DNA of 64,000 nucleotides from Mesorhizobium hawassense (GTDB lineage Bacteria > Pseudomonadota > Alphaproteobacteria > Rhizobiales > Rhizobiaceae): positions 1 through 64,000 of the forward strand of contig NZ_QMBP01000020.1 in assembly GCF_003289945.1 (NCBI RefSeq). The letters run 5' to 3'. The notes under the pieces were generated by a model. It worked only from the letters and a program-made list of their open reading frames with translations, did not search any database and was not told where the DNA came from. Below are positions 25,257 through 34,164 of the stretch, piece after piece. The stretch's first letter is position 1, and each line of letters opens with the position of its first letter. A program made the position numbers and the translations under genes.

Positions 25257-27919
25257 TAAAACTTGTCCTCTTCGGTCGGCACCAGTATCTCGCGCTTGCC
25301 GGCGTGGTTGGCCGGGCCGACAATGCCTTCCTTCTCCATTTTCTCGATGATCGAGGCGGCGCGGTTGTAGCCGATGCCGAGCCGGCGCTGGATGTAGCTG
25401 GTCGACGCTTTGCCGTCGCGCAGCACGACCGCGACCGCCTGGTCGTAGGGATCGTCGGAATCCTCGAAATTGCCGCCGCCGGAGCCGCCTTTCGCCGACG
25501 GGCCGTCCTCGTCCTCTTCCTCGTCGTCCTCGGTGATGGCGTCGAGATATTCCGGCACGCCCTGCAGTTTCAGATGCCCAACGACCTTCTCGACCTCGTC
25601 GTCCGAGACGAACGGGCCGTGCACACGCTGGATGCGGCCGCCGCCGGCCATATAGAGCATGTCGCCCATGCCGAGCAGCTGCTCGGCGCCCTGCTCTCCC
25701 AGGATAGTGCGGCTGTCGATCTTCGACGTCACCTGGAAGGAGATGCGGGTCGGGAAATTGGCCTTGATGGTGCCGGTGATGACGTCGACAGACGGGCGTT
25801 GCGTGGCCATGATGACATGGATGCCGGCGGCGCGCGCCATCTGCGCCAGGCGCTGCACCGCGCCTTCGATATCCTTGCCGGCCACCATCATCAGATCGGC
25901 CATCTCGTCGATGATGACGACGATATAGGGCATCGGTTCGAGATCGAGATCCTCGGTCTCGTAGATCGCCTCGCCGGTCTGGCGGTCGAAGCCCGTCTGC
26001 ACCGTGCGCGAGATCTTCTCGCCCTTCTTCTCAGCCTGCTGAACGCGTGCGTTGAAGCCGTCGATGTTGCGCACGCCGACCTTGGACATCTTGCGATAGC
26101 GGTCTTCCATCTCCCGCACGGTCCATTTCAGCGCCACCACCGCCTTCTTCGGATCGGTGACGACCGGCGTCAAAAGATGCGGGATGCCGTCATAGACGGA
26201 GAGTTCGAGCATCTTCGGGTCGATCATGATCAGCCGGCATTCCTGCGGCGTCAGCCGATAGAGCAGCGACAGGATCATGGTGTTGATGGCCACCGACTTG
26301 CCCGAGCCGGTTGTGCCGGCGACCAGCACGTGCGGCATCTTGGCGATGTCGACGATGACGGCTTCGCCGTTGATGCTTTTGCCAAGCGCCAGCGCCAGCT
26401 TCATCTTGGTCGTCTCGAAGTCGCGGCTGGCCATGATCTCGCGCAGATAGACCGTCTCGCGCTTGGCATTCGGCAGTTCGATGCCGATGGCGTTGCGGCC
26501 CGGCACCACGGCGACGCGGCAGGCGATCGCGCTCATCGAACGGGCGATGTCGTCGGAAAGGCCGATGACGCGCGAGGATTTGATGCCGGGCGCCGGCTCC
26601 AGTTCGTAGAGGGTGACGACCGGACCGGGTCGGACATGGATGATCTCGCCCTTGACGCCGAAATCTTCCAGCACGCCTTCGAGTAGGCGCGCATTCTGCT
26701 CCAGCGCGTCCTTCGAAAGGCTCGCATCCTTGGCGATGTTCTTCGGCTCGGAGAGGAAATGCAGCGACGGCATTTCGAACGTGTCCGACCCGATCAGCGA
26801 CGTCTGCGCCTCGCGCTGGACACGTGAGCCGGGCACCGGACGCGCCGCCGGCGCCGCGACGCGGGTTGCGGCGTCGGAGCGGAAATTCTGCACCCTGGCG
26901 CCGGCGCCGCGACGCTGCACGGGCGCCTCGTCGTCGAAGTCGTCGAGGTCGACGTCTTCGTCCTCTTCGTCGAAGATGTCCTCGTCGACCGGGTCGACCG
27001 AAGCGCTGCGGTCGTTGACCATCGCGGCGAAGAATTCCGGCTCGACGCGGGCGCGGCCGCCCGGGCTCATGCGGGCTTCTGCGAACTCGGCCGATTCGAC
27101 CCGCTCGGCGGCGCGCCGCCAGGCACTCGCCTTCGGCTCCATCGGCGGCTCAAACTCGTCGCGCTCCTGCCTGCGGCGCGCGGCACGGCGATGCATCCAG
27201 GCGCGGAACGACAGCCACCAATGGGTGATGGCGCCGAGCGCGAGTATCCCCTCGTCGCCCTCGTCCTCATCCTCGTCGAACAGCATCTCGTCCTGCTCGC
27301 GCGGATCGGGCGCGGCGGTGCGCTCCATGACGGCAAAGCCGTTCTTGCGAGCAATCAGCGCCGAGCCGTAGGCAAACAGCCACAGAGTGGGAGCGGCAAG
27401 GATGAGTGCGATGATGCTGGCGAAGAGCCCTTTCGGGTAGCCGCCGACGGCGATGCCGGGGATCTTCAGCACCATGTCGCCGAAGACGCCGCCGAGGCCG
27501 GTGGGCAGCGGCCAGGTGTTGGGCGGCGTCACGCAGCCGGCGATGGCCGCGGCAAGCAAGGCGAAGCCGAACCAGGCGAAGCCGCGCTTCGGCAGTTTGT
27601 CGACGCCGCGCGCGGAAAACAGAAGGAAACCCCAGATCACCGCCGGCACCAGACCCGCGACGGCGGCAAGGCCGAAGAACTGCATGGCTAGATCGGAGAA
27701 CACCGCGCCGGCATAGCCCATGGCGTTGGTGACGACGTTGCTGGTGGCATGCGAGAAGCTCGGGTCGGCGACGTTCCATGTGGCCAAAGCCGCAATGCCG
27801 AAGGCGGTGAACAGGAACAGGCCGGCGCCGACCAGCCGCCCGACCTGGCGCCGTGCGAATGCCTGGATGCCGTGCCCCGTATCGGTCAGCGCGAGCGGTG
27901 CTGAAGCGCCTGAACGCAT
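25256..27919 (-). CDS. ftsK: DNA translocase FtsK
   Basis: FtsK pumps chromosomal DNA during division and activates XerCD recombination at dif. The protein (887 residues from 27919) has four N-terminal transmembrane segments, a long acidic linker (residues about 200-390), the motor domain with Walker A VAGTTGSGKSVAIN and Walker B VVIIDEMADLMM, RAAGIHVIMATQRPSVDVI, and the C-terminal gamma winged helix (YIQRRLGIGYNRAASIIEKME). An in-frame ATG at 28018 lies inside the CtrA-type box at 28000-28018, so the downstream start is favoured; 27955 is also possible. The gene has its own upstream region with a hairpin and a CtrA box. Confidence 0.95.
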   Translation of the reverse strand: MRSGASAPLALTDTGHGIQAFARRQVGRLVGAGLFLFTAFGIAALATWNVADPSFSHATSNVVTNAMGYAGAVFSDLAMQFFGLAAVAGLVPAVIWGFLLFSARGVDKLPKRGFAWFGFALLAAAIAGCVTPPNTWPLPTGLGGVFGDMVLKIPGIAVGGYPKGLFASIIALILAAPTLWLFAYGSALIARKNGFAVMERTAAPDPREQDEMLFDEDEDEGDEGILALGAITHWWLSFRAWMHRRAARRRQERDEFEPPMEPKASAWRRAAERVESAEFAEARMSPGGRARVEPEFFAAMVNDRSASVDPVDEDIFDEEDEDVDLDDFDDEAPVQRRGAGARVQNFRSDAATRVAAPAARPVPGSRVQREAQTSLIGSDTFEMPSLHFLSEPKNIAKDASLSKDALEQNARLLEGVLEDFGVKGEIIHVRPGPVVTLYELEPAPGIKSSRVIGLSDDIARSMSAIACRVAVVPGRNAIGIELPNAKRETVYLREIMASRDFETTKMKLALALGKSINGEAVIVDIAKMPHVLVAGTTGSGKSVAINTMILSLLYRLTPQECRLIMIDPKMLELSVYDGIPHLLTPVVTDPKKAVVALKWTVREMEDRYRKMSKVGVRNIDGFNARVQQAEKKGEKISRTVQTGFDRQTGEAIYETEDLDLEPMPYIVVIIDEMADLMMVAGKDIEGAVQRLAQMARAAGIHVIMATQRPSVDVITGTIKANFPTRISFQVTSKIDSRTILGEQGAEQLLGMGDMLYMAGGGRIQRVHGPFVSDDEVEKVVGHLKLQGVPEYLDAITEDDEEEDEDGPSAKGGSGGGNFEDSDDPYDQAVAVVLRDGKASTSYIQRRLGIGYNRAASIIEKMEKEGIVGPANHAGKREILVPTEEDKF

Positions 27920-27999
27920 GCCTCTTCCCCGTGATCGTTGCCTGGCCGGGCGCATGGCGCACCTCGGCAGATTCGAACGCCAGACTATCGGGGGGAAGG

Positions 28000-28018
28000 T
28001 TAAGGCCGCATTAACCAT
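28000..28018. promoter_or_regulatory. CtrA-type binding box upstream of ftsK
   Basis: The sequence TTAAGGCCGCATTAACCAT is an exact TTAA-N7-TTAACCAT match, the consensus of the alphaproteobacterial cell-cycle regulator CtrA. It is centred about 90 bp before the preferred ftsK start. Function is inferred from the motif only. Confidence 0.6.
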
Positions 28019-28042
28019 GGCCTTTTACCGGCATGGCGTAGA

Positions 28043-28082
28043 GACAAGGGGTGGTAGGCCTCGCGGCCCGCCACCCCTTGTC
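28043..28082 (-). terminator. Hairpin downstream of the small secreted gene
   Basis: A perfect 12-bp inverted repeat, GACAAGGGGTGG and CCACCCCTTGTC, encloses a further GGCC/GGCC stem. It stands 48 bp after the 28130 stop on the minus strand. There is no clear T-run, so it may be a processing or mRNA-stabilising hairpin rather than an intrinsic terminator. Confidence 0.5.
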
Positions 28083-28129
28083 TTCAAACATCGAAACGAT
28101 CGGACCCTTCTGGACCCGACCTTCCGCGA

Positions 28130-28405
28130 TCACTTGTGACCGGCGTACATCATCAGGTTGGCGCAGAATTCGGCGTGAGGCTTGCTCATCGCCCCGTCCT
28201 GGCACTCCTTCATCATCATGTCCTGCTTGTCCTTCGCCGTCGAAGCCCAAGCCGCCTTGAAGTCGGCTTCCGGCTTCATGGTCTTCATGCTGGTATCGGT
28301 GAAGAACGGGGCCATGTTGTCCGGCTCATCGAGAGCCCCGGCAAGTGCAACGCCGCTGACCATCGAAAGAGCCATTGCTCCCAGGAAGATGTTCTTGAGG
28401 TTCAT
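28130..28405 (-). CDS. Small secreted protein, unknown function
   Basis: The 91-residue product has a clean signal peptide (MNLKNIFLGAMALSMVSG, cleavage near ALAG about residue 22). The mature part has a four-methionine and cysteine pair pattern: KDKQDMMMKECQDGAM and HAEFCANLMMYAGHK. The Met-rich and Cys residues could bind metal, but this is only a suggestion. ATG at 28405 is preferred because the signal peptide begins there. A similar frame begins 87 residues upstream, without a plausible leader. No family is recognised. Confidence 0.7.
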   Translation of the reverse strand: MNLKNIFLGAMALSMVSGVALAGALDEPDNMAPFFTDTSMKTMKPEADFKAAWASTAKDKQDMMMKECQDGAMSKPHAEFCANLMMYAGHK

Positions 28406-28542
28406 CAGGTGGTTCCTTCCCTTTTGTCTGGAGAACGCCATGGTGGCGGTCACGATCCAGGTACGAAACCACGGGAGCCGACGTTTCATGCTGGTGCGAT
28501 CAAGTGAATGTGAGCGAAGGCCTGCAGGAGCGGCATGCCTGA

Positions 28543-28576
28543 CAAAAAGGAGGCCCGGAAGGTCGTTCCGGGCCTC
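28543..28576 (-). terminator. Intrinsic terminator of amtB
   Basis: On the minus strand the stem GAGGCCCGGAA and TTCCGGGCCTC with a 5-base loop is followed by CTTTTTG. This is a classic rho-independent terminator about 100 bp after the amtB stop. Confidence 0.85.
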
Positions 28577-28675
28577 AAGGCGTGAGCCCCTTTCGAGAGC
28601 ATCACGACGGGATCTTGGGAGGTGAAATCCGGACCGGCGGGAGGAGGATCCGCCGGCCCCTGGCAAAGCTGGTCT

Positions 28676-30034
28676 TTATGGCACCACTTCGCCGTGCTGG
28701 GTGACGTCGAGACCTTCCACTTCTTCCTGGGTCGACGGACGCAGGCCGACCAGCGCCTTGACGATGTAGAGGATCACGAAGGTGGCGACCGCGGTCCACA
28801 GGATGGTGAAGGCGATGCCGTAGAGCTGCTTGCCGACCGAAGCGTCCTTGCCGAGCGCGTTGATCGCCGGATCGGCGAGCGCGCCGGTGAGCAGTGCGCC
28901 GACGATACCGCCGATACCATGCACGCCGAAGGCATCGAGCGAGTCGTCATAGCCGAGCGCATGCTTGAGCTTGACCGCCGACAGGTAGCAGATGACGCCG
29001 GCGAGGATGCCGACGATGAAGGCGCCGGTCGGGTTGACGAAGCCGGAAGCCGGCGTCACCGCGACGAGGCCTGCGACGGCGCCCGAGATGATGCCGAGCA
29101 CCGAAGGCTTCTTGGCGACGATCCATTCGGCGAACATCCAGGCCAGCGCCGCCGCGGCGGTGGCGACCTGCGTGTTCAGCATGGCAGCACCGGCGAGGCC
29201 GTCGGCGGCGAGTTCCGAACCGGCGTTGAAGCCGAACCAGCCGACCCACAGCAGCGAGGCGCCGATCACCGAGTAGACGAGGTTATGCGGCGCCATGTTG
29301 GTGGTGCCGTAACCCTCGCGCTTGCCGAGCACCAGCGCGCAGACCAGGCCCGCGACACCGGCGTTGATGTGGACGACCGTGCCGCCGGCGAAGTCGAGCA
29401 CGCCTGCGGTGCCGAGGAAGCCGCCGCCCCATACCCAGTGCGCGATCGGCGCGTAGACGAAGACCAGCCACAGGCCCATGAACAGCAGCAGCGCCGAGAA
29501 TTTCATGCGCTCGGCGAAGGCGCCGGCGATCAGCGCCGGCGTGATGATGGCGAAGGTCATCTGGAACATCGAGAACACGAATTCTGGAATGTTCGAGACC
29601 CCCGGCAGCCACAGCGTCGAGACCGTGATGCCGTGGTGGAAGAAGCGCGAGAAGCCGCCGATATAGGCGTTCAGGCCGGCGGAATCGTTGGTGGTGAAAG
29701 CGAGCGAATAGCCGAACATGAACCACAGCACGGTCACCAGGCAGGTGATGGCGAAGCTCTGCATGATGGTGGCCAGCACGTTCTTCTTGCGCACCATGCC
29801 GCCATAGAACAGCGCCAGGCCGGGAATGGTCATCATCAGCACCAGCGCCGTCGAAGTCAGCATCCAGGCGGTGTTGCCGGTGTCGAGGACCGGGGTCGGC
29901 GCGGGTGCCGGAGCGGTCGTGGCGGCCGGCGCGGCTGTCTGCGCGAAGGCGGCGACCGAGCACAAGGCGGTGTACGCGAACGCCGCGAGCGCGGCCGCGC
30001 GTCCCGTCGTCTTCATGGGGGAAGGAATATTCAT
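28676..30034 (-). CDS. amtB: Ammonium transporter
   Basis: AmtB conducts ammonia across the inner membrane as a trimer of 11-helix subunits. The 452-residue product opens with a signal peptide of the AmtB type, followed by TGNTAWMLTSTALVLMMTIPGLALFYGGMVRKKNV. The ammonium-binding and pore His-containing parts are visible (HWVWGGGFLGTAGVLDFAGGTVVHINAG and LDAFGVHGIGGIVGALLTG). It follows glnK with a 31-bp gap, the conserved glnK-amtB operon. GlnK docking closes the channel under nitrogen sufficiency. Confidence 0.96.
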   Translation of the reverse strand: MNIPSPMKTTGRAAALAAFAYTALCSVAAFAQTAAPAATTAPAPAPTPVLDTGNTAWMLTSTALVLMMTIPGLALFYGGMVRKKNVLATIMQSFAITCLVTVLWFMFGYSLAFTTNDSAGLNAYIGGFSRFFHHGITVSTLWLPGVSNIPEFVFSMFQMTFAIITPALIAGAFAERMKFSALLLFMGLWLVFVYAPIAHWVWGGGFLGTAGVLDFAGGTVVHINAGVAGLVCALVLGKREGYGTTNMAPHNLVYSVIGASLLWVGWFGFNAGSELAADGLAGAAMLNTQVATAAAALAWMFAEWIVAKKPSVLGIISGAVAGLVAVTPASGFVNPTGAFIVGILAGVICYLSAVKLKHALGYDDSLDAFGVHGIGGIVGALLTGALADPAINALGKDASVGKQLYGIAFTILWTAVATFVILYIVKALVGLRPSTQEEVEGLDVTQHGEVVP

Positions 30035-30065
30035 TGAACTCTCCGTTGGAATGACTGGTCGTCGC

Positions 30066-30404
30066 TCAGAGCGCGTCGGTGTCTGTTTCGCCGGTGCGGA
30101 TGCGCACTGCCTGGTCGATGCCGAAGACGAAGATCTTGCCGTCGCCGATCTGGCCGGTCTTGGCAGCCGCGGTGATGGCTTCGACGGCCTTGTCGACCAT
30201 GTCGGCGCCGACCGCGACCTCGATCTTGATCTTGGGCAGGAAGCTGACCGCGTATTCCGCGCCGCGATAGATTTCCGTATGTCCCTTCTGACGCCCGTAG
30301 CCTTTGACTTCGGTGACGGTCAGGCCCTGGATGCCGACGGCGGTGAGCGCTTCGCGCACCTCGTCGAGCTTGAACGGCTTGATGATTGCCATCACGATTT
30401 TCAT
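30066..30404 (-). CDS. glnK: Nitrogen regulatory protein PII (GlnK type)
   Basis: The 112-residue protein is a full-length PII. Tyr51 in IYRGAEYAVSFLPK is the residue uridylylated by GlnD. KPFKLDEVREAL and KIFVFGIDQAVRIRTGETD are the other PII blocks. It binds 2-oxoglutarate and ATP/ADP and regulates AmtB. Adjacency to amtB favours GlnK rather than GlnB. A sigma-54 promoter candidate lies upstream. Confidence 0.96.
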   Translation of the reverse strand: MKIVMAIIKPFKLDEVREALTAVGIQGLTVTEVKGYGRQKGHTEIYRGAEYAVSFLPKIKIEVAVGADMVDKAVEAITAAAKTGQIGDGKIFVFGIDQAVRIRTGETDTDAL

Positions 30405-30488
30405 AAGGTTTCACCCTTTGCTGTTGCGGTCCCCCGCGGATTGCACGACTTCGCCGATCCCGTGGGAGCCGGAGAGTGCTCCCTAGGA

Positions 30489-30504
30489 TTCAAGCTCCGT
30501 GCCA
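30489..30504 (-). promoter_or_regulatory. Sigma-54 promoter upstream of glnK
   Basis: Read on the minus strand the site is TGGCACG-N4-TTGAA, close to the TGGCACG-N4-TTGCA consensus of RpoN. It lies about 85 bp before the glnK start, which fits nitrogen control by NtrC. Confidence 0.75.
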
Positions 30505-30544
30505 ATTGCTGAAACGGCTCGTTAACCTGTTGTAAACAAAGGGA

Positions 30545-30561
30545 ATGAGCACGCTGTGCTC
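30545..30561. promoter_or_regulatory. Inverted repeat upstream of the sigma-54 promoter
   Basis: TGAGCAC-GCT-GTGCTCA is a perfect 7-bp palindrome about 75 bp upstream of the likely transcription start. Its position suits an activator site, but the 3-base spacer differs from the classic NtrC arrangement (TGCAC-N7-GTGCA). Confidence 0.45.
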
Positions 30562-30614
30562 ATTTTTGAAGCGCAGGCGCGCGAGAACAGATGATGAAAA
30601 AATAGGCAGATTCT

Positions 30615-30637
30615 GAAAAATGCCTGCTTTGCAGGCT
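30615..30637 (-). terminator. Intrinsic terminator of tesB
   Basis: On the minus strand, GCCTGC-AAA-GCAGGC is followed by ATTTTTC. It lies just after the tesB stop at 30653, so it probably ends that transcript. Confidence 0.75.
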
Positions 30638-30652
30638 TGGCGCGAAGCCGGC

Positions 30653-31516
30653 TCAGCGTTTCAGCCGGATCAGGCCTTCCTGCGCGACCGAGGCGATGAG
30701 CGTCCCATCACGCGCGAACAGCGAACCGCGCGTGAAACCGCGCGAGCCTTGCGTCGACGGACTGTCCTGATTGTAGAGGATCCAGTCGTCCAGCGAATGG
30801 CTGCGGTGGAACCACATGGCGTGGTCGAGGCTGGCGGCCTGGATGTCGCGATCGAAGATGGCGCGGCCATGCGCGAAGGTCGAGGTGTCGAGCAGCGTCA
30901 TGTCCGAGAGATAGGCAAGCACCGCTGCCTGAATGGCTCGGTTTTCCGGCACCGGACCGGTGGTGCGGATCCAGATGTTCTGCTGCGGCTCCAGCTTCTC
31001 GCGGCTGGTGTAATGCTTTAGCATCACCGGCTTCATCTCGATCGGCCGATCACGCTCCCAGTAGCGCTTGATGCCTTCCGGCACCGCCTCGCCGAATTTT
31101 CCCAGAAGCTCGCGCTGCGAGAGCAGCGTGTCGGGCGCCGGCACGTCCCGCGGCATCGGCAGCTGATGCTCCAGCCCGACCTCGTCCTGCTGGAACGAAG
31201 CTTCCAGCGAAAAGATCGCCTGGCCATGTTGGATCGCCACCACGCGGCGCGTGGTGAAAGAGCCGCCGTCGCGGATGCGGTCGACCTCGTAGACGATAGG
31301 CAGCTTGGTATCGCCCGGGCGCATGAAATAGCCGTGCAGCGAATGCACGTGGCGGTCCGGCTCGACGGTGCGCTGCGCGGCGACCAGCGCCTGCGCGATC
31401 GTCTGGCCGCCGAACACGCGCTGCCAGTCGACCTTGGGGCTGCGACCACGATACAGATTGTGTTCGAGTTGCTCGAGGTCGAGAATGTCGAGAAGCTCGT
31501 CCATGGCCGCCGTCAT
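30653..31516 (-). CDS. tesB: Acyl-CoA thioesterase II
   Basis: TesB hydrolyses medium and long acyl-CoAs. The 287-residue protein has two hot-dog halves. RVFGGQTIAQALVAA and HGYFMRPGDT are in the first, and LDHAMWFHRSHSLDDWILYNQDSPST, the typical second-half TesB motif with catalytic Asp, is in the second. Length is normal. It is divergently arranged to the hydroxylase gene. Confidence 0.94.
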   Translation of the reverse strand: MTAAMDELLDILDLEQLEHNLYRGRSPKVDWQRVFGGQTIAQALVAAQRTVEPDRHVHSLHGYFMRPGDTKLPIVYEVDRIRDGGSFTTRRVVAIQHGQAIFSLEASFQQDEVGLEHQLPMPRDVPAPDTLLSQRELLGKFGEAVPEGIKRYWERDRPIEMKPVMLKHYTSREKLEPQQNIWIRTTGPVPENRAIQAAVLAYLSDMTLLDTSTFAHGRAIFDRDIQAASLDHAMWFHRSHSLDDWILYNQDSPSTQGSRGFTRGSLFARDGTLIASVAQEGLIRLKR

Positions 31517-31619
31517 GTTTGAAATCCTTCAAAGATGTGCCATGGCCGGTTTCGGACAGGACGTGCGGGCAGTCAAGGCCGCAAACGGCAGCGGGCCGAA
31601 GCCGTGAAAGGATGATGCC

Positions 31620-32897
31620 ATGGTCGACCGCAAGCCGGACAGCGCAGAGGCCAACGGAAACCGCGAGGCTCCGCTCGACGTGCTCATCGCCGGCGCCGGC
31701 TATGTCGGCCTCACTGCCGCCGTGTCGTTGAAGCAGGCGCGCCCCGGCCTCGCCATCGCCATCGTCGATGCCGCCCCCGCCGGCGTCTGGCAGAAGGACG
31801 GCCGCGCCTCGGCCATCGCGGCGGCTGCCAGCCGCATGCTGGAACAGCTCGGCGTCTGGGAAGAGATCGCGCCAGAGGCGCAGGCGATCACCGAAATGAT
31901 CATCACCGACTCGCGCGCCGCCGATCCGGTGCGCCCGGTGTTCTTGACCTTCGACGGCGAGGTGGCGCCCGGCGAGCCATTCGCCCACATGGTCGCCAAC
32001 CGCGACTTGAACGGCGCGCTGCGCCGGCGCGCCGAAAAACTCGGCATCGACATCATCGAGGGCATGGCGGTCAGTGCCTTCGATGTGAACGGCGCCGGCA
32101 TCACGGTGCATCTGGCCGATGGCGCCGCGCTGAAGGCGCGGCTGCTGATCGCCGCCGACGGCGTCAATTCGAAGCTGCGCGACATGGCCGGCATCAAGAC
32201 GGTCAAATGGGAATACGGCCAGTCCGGCATCGTCTGCACCGTGGCGCATGAGCGCCCGCACAACGGTCGCGCCGAGGAGCATTTCCTGCCCGCGGGTCCG
32301 TTCGCGACGCTGCCGCTGAAGCCCGACAAGGACGGGACCAACCGCTCGTCGATCGTCTGGGTGGAACGCACCGAAGACGCCAAGGCGCTGGTCGAGGGCG
32401 ACGAATTCGTCTTCGAGCACGATCTGGAGCAGCGCTTCGGCCTGAAGCTCGGCGAGATCCGAGTCGCCGACAAGCCGCGCGCGTGGCCGCTCGGCCTGAC
32501 GCTGGCGCGCGCCTTCGTCGCGCCGCGCATCGCGCTCGCCGGCGACGCCGCGCACGGCATCCATCCGATCGCAGGCCAAGGCCTCAATCTCGGCTTCAAG
32601 GATGTCGCGGCCCTGGCCGAAGTCGTGGTCGAGGCCGACCGTCTCGGCCAGGACATCGGCGCGCTCGACGTGCTCGAGCGCTACCAGCAATGGCGCCGCT
32701 TCGACACGCTGCAGATGGGCGTCACCACCGACGTCTTGAACCGACTGTTTTCCAACGACATCGGCCCGCTGCGCGCCGCCCGCGACCTCGGCCTCGGCCT
32801 GGTCGAGCGCATGCCGAAGCTCAAGGATTTCTTCATCCGCCAGGCCTCCGGCCTGTCCGGCGACACGCCAAGGCTGCTCAAGGGCGAGGCGATCTGA
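31620..32897 (+). CDS. UbiH/Coq6-family FAD-dependent hydroxylase (ubiquinone biosynthesis)
   Basis: The 425-residue protein has the FAD-binding VLIAGAGYVGLTAAVSL motif near residue 20, a DG/GD motif RLLIAADGVNSKLR, and ALAGDAAHGIHPIAGQGLNLGFKD, the signature of UbiH, UbiF and Coq6 hydroxylases. These aromatic-ring monooxygenases insert hydroxyls in ubiquinone synthesis. Which position (C1, C5 or C6) cannot be told from the sequence; alphaproteobacteria also have multi-position UbiL-type enzymes. The gene stands alone on its strand. Confidence 0.88.
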   Translation: MVDRKPDSAEANGNREAPLDVLIAGAGYVGLTAAVSLKQARPGLAIAIVDAAPAGVWQKDGRASAIAAAASRMLEQLGVWEEIAPEAQAITEMIITDSRAADPVRPVFLTFDGEVAPGEPFAHMVANRDLNGALRRRAEKLGIDIIEGMAVSAFDVNGAGITVHLADGAALKARLLIAADGVNSKLRDMAGIKTVKWEYGQSGIVCTVAHERPHNGRAEEHFLPAGPFATLPLKPDKDGTNRSSIVWVERTEDAKALVEGDEFVFEHDLEQRFGLKLGEIRVADKPRAWPLGLTLARAFVAPRIALAGDAAHGIHPIAGQGLNLGFKDVAALAEVVVEADRLGQDIGALDVLERYQQWRRFDTLQMGVTTDVLNRLFSNDIGPLRAARDLGLGLVERMPKLKDFFIRQASGLSGDTPRLLKGEAI

Positions 32898-32924
32898 ACG
32901 TTTGCCGACTGGCGTAGGCCTTTG

Positions 32925-33104
32925 AACGTCGTCATCCACGGGCGAAGCGGACGCGAAGACCCGAGGATCCATTCCGTGACTTTAATCGTAGGGTGCTGCG
33001 GAGCAGAATTCTGCACCGCTGCAACGCTCATAGATAACGGAATGGATTCTATGGTCTACGCCGTGTCGCTTCGCTCCTTGCTACGCCATACAATGACGAA
33101 CGTG
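32925..33104. repeat. Rhizobial mosaic repeat with inverted ends
   Basis: The left half begins AACGTCGTCATCCACGGGCG and holds GGATCCATTCCGT. The right half ends CAATGACGAACGT and holds ACGGAATGGATTC, so the two halves are mutually complementary, with an inner, less symmetric spacer. The GCGAAG / CTTCGC blocks also pair. This resembles a class of repeat commonly found in Mesorhizobium intergenic regions. It fills most of the gap between two genes; no coding region is seen in it. Confidence 0.7.
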
Positions 33105-33158
33105 AGGGCGTTTCAGCCAATCACCGAGGTGTGCGATCTAGCAACGACGCCAAAGTGC

Positions 33159-33689
33159 TCAATTCACCTCGAAACCCAACTTCTGCCGCAACCTCAGCAT
33201 CCGCTGGTCGGCTATTCTGAGGCCCTGCTCGCCGCCCTGCGCGACGCGGTTCAGCATCTTGAGCAGATCGTCGCGCTCGTGCGGATCGAGGCGCTCGCGC
33301 AGGAACGGCGCCAGTTTGTCGATGACGATCGTCGTGTCGTCGACCTGCGCGGCCGCCCATTTGGCATAGACGACGGCCTCGTCGGTCTTCTTCTGGCCGT
33401 CCGCGATCTGCGCGATCACCTCGCGCAGCACCGCCTCGCGCTTCGGCAGCACGGGCCCTTGCTCCGCAACGATCGCGGTGATCAGCGTAGCGGCGGCCAC
33501 CACGGGGTCGTCGATCGCCGTCAGCGGCGACAGCGCGGCCTGCTTGCGCAATTTCTTGCGCCGAATATTGCCTTGCACGCGGCCGACGACGTCGGCGACC
33601 TCACGCGCGGCGTCGCTCATGTATTTCAGCCGGTACCACCAGATGGCGGCCGCGCCGAGCAGGCCAAGAATGGCGATCAGAAAAGGCAT
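33159..33689 (-). CDS. Membrane-anchored TerB-like protein
   Basis: The 176-residue protein starts MPFLIAILGLLGAAAIWWYRLKYM, an N-terminal membrane anchor, followed by a charged linker and then helices with DDPVVAAATLITAIVAEQGPVL, similar to a TerB-fold half. The ATG at 33689 is preceded by GGGGGA and begins the hydrophobic segment, so the longer frame upstream is rejected. No specific role is known. A second, soluble TerB-like protein occurs at 10 kb. Confidence 0.7.
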   Translation of the reverse strand: MPFLIAILGLLGAAAIWWYRLKYMSDAAREVADVVGRVQGNIRRKKLRKQAALSPLTAIDDPVVAAATLITAIVAEQGPVLPKREAVLREVIAQIADGQKKTDEAVVYAKWAAAQVDDTTIVIDKLAPFLRERLDPHERDDLLKMLNRVAQGGEQGLRIADQRMLRLRQKLGFEVN

Positions 33690-33807
33690 GCCGAATTCCC
33701 CCGAAATCGCGGTGACGATAAGAGAAGCGCGGCCCTGCTTCAACACGCGACGGTTGCGACCGGTGAAGAAAAGCTGAACATCCCGCCACAACCGCCATTG
33801 GCCGGCA

Positions 33808-34164
33808 TCATGAACCCGGTATGTCGTAGATCGCCCGGATCTCGACCGTGCCCAGTTCGGCCAGCGGAATGCCTTCGGCAATCCTCAGCGCCTCGGCAAG
33901 GTCCGCCGCCTCGACCATGACGAAGCCGAGCAGCTGCTCCTTGGTCTCGGCGAACGGCCCGTCGGTCACCAGCGCCTTGCCCTTGCGCCGCCTCAGCGAT
34001 TTCGACGTCTTCACCGACTGCAGCGCCTGCGCGACGATCAGCTTGCCCTGCCGGTCGAGCTCCCGGTCATAGGCGAGCGAGTCGGCATCGAGCTTGGCCC
34101 CCCGCTCAGGCGTCAGCGCGAAGAGATCTTTTTCTTCGCCATAGACCAGCAGGACATATTTCAT
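33808..34164 (-). CDS. YCII-related (DGPF-domain) protein
   Basis: The 118-residue protein begins MKYVLLVYGEEKDLFAL and contains TDGPFAETKEQLLGFVMVEAADL, the defining DGPF motif of the YCII-related family. These proteins often accompany ECF sigma factors; no sigma factor is seen here. It overlaps the upstream small membrane gene by four bases (ATGA). Function unknown. Confidence 0.88.
   Translation of the reverse strand: MKYVLLVYGEEKDLFALTPERGAKLDADSLAYDRELDRQGKLIVAQALQSVKTSKSLRRRKGKALVTDGPFAETKEQLLGFVMVEAADLAEALRIAEGIPLAELGTVEIRAIYDIPGS

Noticed and set aside
28622..30037. 471-codon open frame antisense to amtB
   Set aside because: Its translation is highly charged and repetitive, with no known motif, while amtB is complete on the minus strand.
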